Of a stretch of 64,000 bases of DNA, positions 60,683 through 64,000 are shown one piece after another. Made by a program: the position numbers and the translations under genes. Position 1 is the stretch's first letter; every line of letters begins with the position of its first letter. Origin of the DNA: Pseudomaricurvus alcaniphilus (GTDB lineage: Bacteria > Pseudomonadota > Gammaproteobacteria > Pseudomonadales > Cellvibrionaceae); NCBI RefSeq assembly GCF_011440395.1, contig NZ_JAAOIX010000001.1, positions 682,001 to 746,000 of the forward strand, read 5' to 3'. The notes under the pieces are model-generated. The model did not search any database. It was not told where the DNA came from and was given only the letters and a program-made list of their open reading frames with translations.

Positions 60683-62287
60683 TTGATTACCACCGCAAAT
60701 ATCACCATGCAGTTTGGCGCTGAGCCGCTGTTCGAAAACATTTCCGCCAAGTTCGGCAACGGCAACCGCTACGGCCTGATCGGCGCCAACGGCTGTGGCA
60801 AGTCGACCTTTATGAAGATTCTCAGCGGTGCCCTGGAGCCTACCTCGGGTAACGTCTCCATAACCCCGGGCCAAAAGGTCGGCACGCTGAGCCAGGACCA
60901 GTTTGCTTTCGAAAACTACAGCGTGGTCGACGCTGTCATTATGGGCGATGTCGCCCTGTGGCGAGTGAAGCAGGAGCGTGACCGTATCTACGCCAAGGCG
61001 GAGATGACGGAAGAGGACGGTATGCGCGTAGCTGCGCTGGAAATTGAATTTGCGGAAATGGATGGCTACACCGCCGAGAGCCGGGCCGGTGACATCCTGC
61101 TGCAGGCCGGCATCGAGGAAGAGTTCCATTTTGGACTGATGCGGGAAGTGGCCCCCGGCTGGAAATTGCGGGTGTTGCTGGCCCAGGCTTTGTTCGCCAA
61201 TCCGGACATCCTGCTGCTGGACGAACCCACCAACAACCTCGACATCCACACCATCAGCTGGCTGGAAACGGTGCTCAACCAGCGCAAGTGCACCATGATC
61301 ATCATTTCCCACGATCGCCACTTCCTCAACTCGGTCTGCACCCATATGGCCGATATCGACTACGGCGAGTTGCGCATCTACCCCGGCAACTACGAAGATT
61401 ATATGGCGGCATCGTCGCTGATCCGCGAGCAGCTGCTCACTGAGAACGCCAAAAAAAGTGCCGAACTGGAAGAGTTGCAACAGTTCGTCAATCGCTTCTC
61501 CGCCAATGCCTCGAAGGCCAAGCAGGCCAGCTCGCGGGCCAAGAAAATGGACAAAATTGTCCTCGACGAGGTCAAGTCTTCCAGCCGTGCCACCCCCTCG
61601 ATCAGCTTGAAACAGCACAAAAAGCTGCATCGCCAGGCGCTGGTATTGGAAGGCCTGGGTCACGGCTTCGACAATGAAGCCCTGTTCCGCGACGGCGACC
61701 TGATCCTCGAGGCCGGCGCCAAGCTGGCGGTTATCGGTGAAAACGGGGTCGGCAAAACCACCTTCCTGCGCTGCCTGATCAGCGACCTGCAGGTCAACAG
61801 CGGCACCATTAAGTGGTCGGAGAATGCCGCCATCGGCTACTGCCCCCAGGACAGCAGTGCTGATTTCGACTGCGACCTGAGTCTGTTTGACTGGATGTCA
61901 CAGTGGCGCACCCCCAAACACGACGACCTGATGGTGCGCGCCATGCTCGGGCGCCTGCTGTTCAGCGCCGACGATTTCAACAAAAAGGCCCGGGTCTGTT
62001 CCGGCGGGGAAAAGAACCGCTTGCTGTTTGGCAAGCTGATGATGCTGGATACCAATGTATTGATTATGGATGAGCCCACCAACCACCTGGACATGGAAGC
62101 CATCGAGGCCCTCAACCAGGCCCTGGAGCTCTATGACGGCACCCTGATTTTTGTCAGTCATGACCGCCAGTTCGTCTCTTCCCTGGCGACCCGGGTACTG
62201 GAGATCAAGGACCAGCAGCTGGTGGACTTTCAGGGTACCTACGATGAGTACCTGGACAGCCAAACCACAGCCGCCAAGGTCGCCTGA
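60683..62287 (+). CDS. ybiT: ABC-F translation factor YbiT
   Basis: A 534-residue soluble twin-ATPase of the ABC-F family that acts on ribosomes. ATPase 1 has [10 protein letters not shown] and [12 protein letters not shown]; ATPase 2 has [26 protein letters not shown] and [11 protein letters not shown]. The interdomain linker is rich in Lys and Ala ([17 protein letters not shown]). The sequence [20 protein letters not shown] aligns with the start of E. coli YbiT, which places the start at a TTG (60683). Ends 19 bases before the convergent LysR stop, with a terminator in the overlap. Confidence 0.95.
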   Translation: MITTANITMQFGAEPLFENISAKFGNGNRYGLIGANGCGKSTFMKILSGALEPTSGNVSITPGQKVGTLSQDQFAFENYSVVDAVIMGDVALWRVKQERDRIYAKAEMTEEDGMRVAALEIEFAEMDGYTAESRAGDILLQAGIEEEFHFGLMREVAPGWKLRVLLAQALFANPDILLLDEPTNNLDIHTISWLETVLNQRKCTMIIISHDRHFLNSVCTHMADIDYGELRIYPGNYEDYMAASSLIREQLLTENAKKSAELEELQQFVNRFSANASKAKQASSRAKKMDKIVLDEVKSSSRATPSISLKQHKKLHRQALVLEGLGHGFDNEALFRDGDLILEAGAKLAVIGENGVGKTTFLRCLISDLQVNSGTIKWSENAAIGYCPQDSSADFDCDLSLFDWMSQWRTPKHDDLMVRAMLGRLLFSADDFNKKARVCSGGEKNRLLFGKLMMLDTNVLIMDEPTNHLDMEAIEALNQALELYDGTLIFVSHDRQFVSSLATRVLEIKDQQLVDFQGTYDEYLDSQTTAAKVA

Positions 62288-62300
62288 ACACAGTAACCAG

Positions 62301-62327
62301 CGGCGCTCAGCCCTGCGGCGCCGTTTT
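62301..62327 (+). terminator. Rho-independent terminator after ybiT
   Basis: CGGCGC (62301-62306) pairs with GCGCCG (62318-62323), followed by TTTT. It starts 13 bases after the ybiT stop and runs into the 3' end of the convergent LysR gene. Confidence 0.6.
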
Positions 62328-63206
62328 CGACCAGCCCAGTATGACCTCCGTCATGGCCTCGGTCACCCGTGACACCGGCCGCCGGCGGTGGCTTATGATG
62401 CCCACATGGCGGCTGATTTCCGGGTAGATCGGCCGGCATACGGCCCCCATCTCCCGCATCTGGTCGCCGCTCAAGGCCGGGATAACACTGACCCCCAGCC
62501 CCTCCACCACCATACGCCCAACCACCGCCAGCTGATGGGCTTCAAATTCCGGGGCCAGGTTCATGCCCTGCTCCTGCATGGTCTGCTGAATCAGGCCACG
62601 AATACTGGACGGCCTCTGCAGCGCAATAAAAGACAACTCACGCAAATCGGTCCACTTGATCCGCGCCTTGTCCAACAGCGGGTGCCCGGGCGGGAAAAGC
62701 GCCACAAATTTATCCCGGAACAGTGGCTGGAAATGAATGTCCTCAAGCTCGCCCGGATCAAAGCTGATGCCCAGCTCCACTCGACCGTTGCGCACCATAT
62801 CCACCACCTGCTCAGCCACCACATCCTGCACGGTGACATTGATGCCGCTGTAGCGGCGATGAAACTCCGCCAGTATCGTCGGCAACAGGCTGCTGGCGAA
62901 GGTAGGCATGGCGGCGATCACCAGCCGGCCGCGGCGCAGGGCGAAGCGATTGCGCGCGTCCTCCAGGGATACGTCCCAGTCCGACAACAACTGCTGGGCT
63001 ATGGGGTAGAACTCCTCCCCCTCCGGTGTCAGCAGCACCGAGCGCGTGGTGCGCAGCAACAGCTTGCCGCCCAGCGCCTCCTCCAGGTTCTTGATGGAAA
63101 TACTCAATGCCGGCTGCGACAGGTGCACCAGGTCACAGGCTTCGGCGTAGCTGCGGCACTTCGCCACCGCGACAAATATCTGTAACTGCCTGACTGTTAC
63201 ATTCAT
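62307..63206 (-). CDS. LysR-type transcriptional regulator
   Basis: A 299-residue LysR protein. The winged helix-turn-helix (residues 1-60) reads [40 protein letters not shown]. The periplasmic-binding-type effector domain covers about 90-295 ([40 protein letters not shown]). It is transcribed away from the CoA-transferase gene across 153 bases, the classic layout of a LysR regulator and its target, so it probably controls ketone-body or acetoacetate use. The effector cannot be read from the sequence. Confidence 0.92.
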   Translation of the reverse strand: MNVTVRQLQIFVAVAKCRSYAEACDLVHLSQPALSISIKNLEEALGGKLLLRTTRSVLLTPEGEEFYPIAQQLLSDWDVSLEDARNRFALRRGRLVIAAMPTFASSLLPTILAEFHRRYSGINVTVQDVVAEQVVDMVRNGRVELGISFDPGELEDIHFQPLFRDKFVALFPPGHPLLDKARIKWTDLRELSFIALQRPSSIRGLIQQTMQEQGMNLAPEFEAHQLAVVGRMVVEGLGVSVIPALSGDQMREMGAVCRPIYPEISRHVGIISHRRRPVSRVTEAMTEVILGWSKTAPQG

Positions 63207-63233
63207 AGCTACAACTCATGAATAATATTTATT

Positions 63234-63248
63234 AATAATGAAATTATT
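63234..63248. promoter_or_regulatory. Palindromic candidate LysR-binding site
   Basis: AATAAT-GAA-ATTATT is a perfect 15-base palindrome 28 bases upstream of the LysR start, between it and the divergent CoA-transferase gene. It lies in a strongly A/T-rich stretch (63223-63255). Position and symmetry fit an autoregulatory LysR site. Confidence 0.45.
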
Positions 63249-63359
63249 TAAATTGGACAAATATAAGCCAGTGGCGCATTCTGGGCAAACACTAATTGCG
63301 CAGCGCTTGGCAGCGCCCAGCCACCAATAACAAATCGGCTAGCACTGGAGAGACCACTA

Positions 63360-64000
63360 TGTCCGGGTTCGATAAAGTAGTAGGCAGTTACGAGGAGGCT
63401 ATGGCCGGCCTCGAAGACAATATGACCGTTATCGCCGGTGGCTTCGGCCTCTGCGGTATTCCGGAAAACCTGATCAAGGAAATCAAGCGCAAGGGCACCA
63501 CTGGCCTGACCGTGGTCTCCAATAATTGCGGTACCGATCGCTACGGGCTCGGCATTCTGCTGGTAGACAAGCAGATCCGGAAAATGGTGGCCTCCTACGT
63601 CGGCGAAAACAAGCTGTTTGAAGAACAGATGATGAGCGGCGAACTGGAAGTGGAACTCACTCCCCAGGGCACCCTGGCAGAAAAAATGCGCGCCGGCGGT
63701 GCCGGTATTCCCGCTTTCTACACCGCCACTGGCTACGGTACTCCCGTGGGCGAGGGCAAGGAAGTGCGCGAGTTTAATGGCCGTCACTATATCCTGGAAG
63801 AGTCCATCCAGGGCGATTTCGCCATCGCTAAAGCCTGGAAGGCCGATCGCTACGGCAACCTGGTGTTCCGGAAAACCGCGCGCAACTTCAACCCCATGGC
63901 CATTACTGCCGGCAAGATTGCCGTGGTAGAGGTGGAAGAAATTGTCGAAGTGGGCGAACTGGACCCGGATGAAATCCATCTGCCCGGTATCTACGTCGAC
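63360..64000 (+). CDS. scoA: 3-oxoacid CoA-transferase subunit A, C-terminus cut by window edge
   Basis: The first 213 codons of a family I CoA-transferase alpha subunit (usually about 230-235 residues), which moves CoA from succinyl-CoA to acetoacetate. It has the [16 protein letters not shown] loop, [36 protein letters not shown] and [18 protein letters not shown], all typical of ScoA/Oxct-type subunits. The ATG at 63360 has GGAGAG upstream. The beta subunit should follow beyond the window. Divergent from the LysR gene, its likely regulator. Confidence 0.93.

Noticed and set aside
60515-61663. 382-codon minus-strand frame over ybiT
   Set aside because: Antisense shadow of a certain ABC-F gene, without a credible start.
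63360-64000. Complete CoA-transferase gene
   Set aside because: The frame is still open at base 64000, so it is reported as partial.

Overview
The window (about 58-60% GC by eye) reads as chromosome of a Gram-negative gammaproteobacterium, most likely a marine or freshwater member of the Cellvibrionales/Pseudomonadales side of the class. The support is gene content: fldB-type flavodoxin next to mnmC, an EpmC-type EF-P hydroxylase, YheU, an OprI-like Lpp, a CyaB-type adenylate cyclase with a MASE2-like membrane domain, queF, pdxB, trhP and a class I pyruvate phosphate dikinase. Placement below class level is inference. No prophage, insertion sequence or CRISPR array is visible.

Bases 1-25.8 kb are unusually rich in signal transduction. 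At the left edge a minus-strand series runs GAF/PAS histidine kinase (HK) -> NarL-type regulator -> stand-alone receiver -> half an EAL domain -> hybrid kinase cut by the window edge. At 5.7-6.7 kb lies a tRNA-Ser(GGA) whose upstream and downstream flanks are each tandemly duplicated, with periods of 119 and 173 bp. From 6.8 to 13.2 kb come a nitroreductase, a membrane-anchored coiled-coil protein, CyaB, QueF and a YadGH-type ABC exporter. From 13.4 to 21.5 kb, all on the minus strand, is the most distinctive module: TonB-dependent receptor -> YfiR-like periplasmic protein -> CHASE8-HAMP-PAS histidine kinase -> Rcp1-type response regulator -> receiver-GGDEF-EAL protein with both output domains degenerate. 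An intact receiver-EAL phosphodiesterase follows. A giant MASE1 hybrid kinase (21.9-25.7 kb) and a tRNA-Glu/tRNA-Gly pair with an almost ideal promoter close the region.

Bases 26.7-49.5 kb are mostly housekeeping and RNA/protein-modification genes in tight operons with many 4-base ATGA or GTGA overlaps: Tag-like glycosylase and MsrB; AlaA-type aminotransferase; GGCT-EpmC-Xni-PdxB-NAD-kinase-like-methyltransferase; TusA; methyltransferase-YheU-hydrolase; GcvR-like ACT protein; VIT-family transporter; TrmL; FldB-MnmC-glutamine cyclotransferase; a diguanylate cyclase with an I-site; TrhP-CobB.

Bases 49.6-53.4 kb carry an envelope cluster: a UPF0114 membrane protein, two L,D-transpeptidases and an Lpp/OprI lipoprotein. 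It is punctuated by short-period repeat arrays (16 bp and 13 bp) and strong hairpins. The right end holds a YihY-type membrane protein, a DHH phosphoesterase, pyruvate phosphate dikinase, a DUF3336 patatin phospholipase, the ABC-F protein YbiT, and a LysR regulator divergent from a CoA-transferase subunit A gene that runs off the window.

The best candidate for an undescribed system is the TonB receptor/YfiR/CHASE8-kinase operon: the sensor half of the YfiBNR c-di-GMP system appears rewired to a phosphorelay that ends in a catalytically dead c-di-GMP-type protein. Starts were refined by eye from ribosome binding sites and gene overlaps and are flagged where uncertain.
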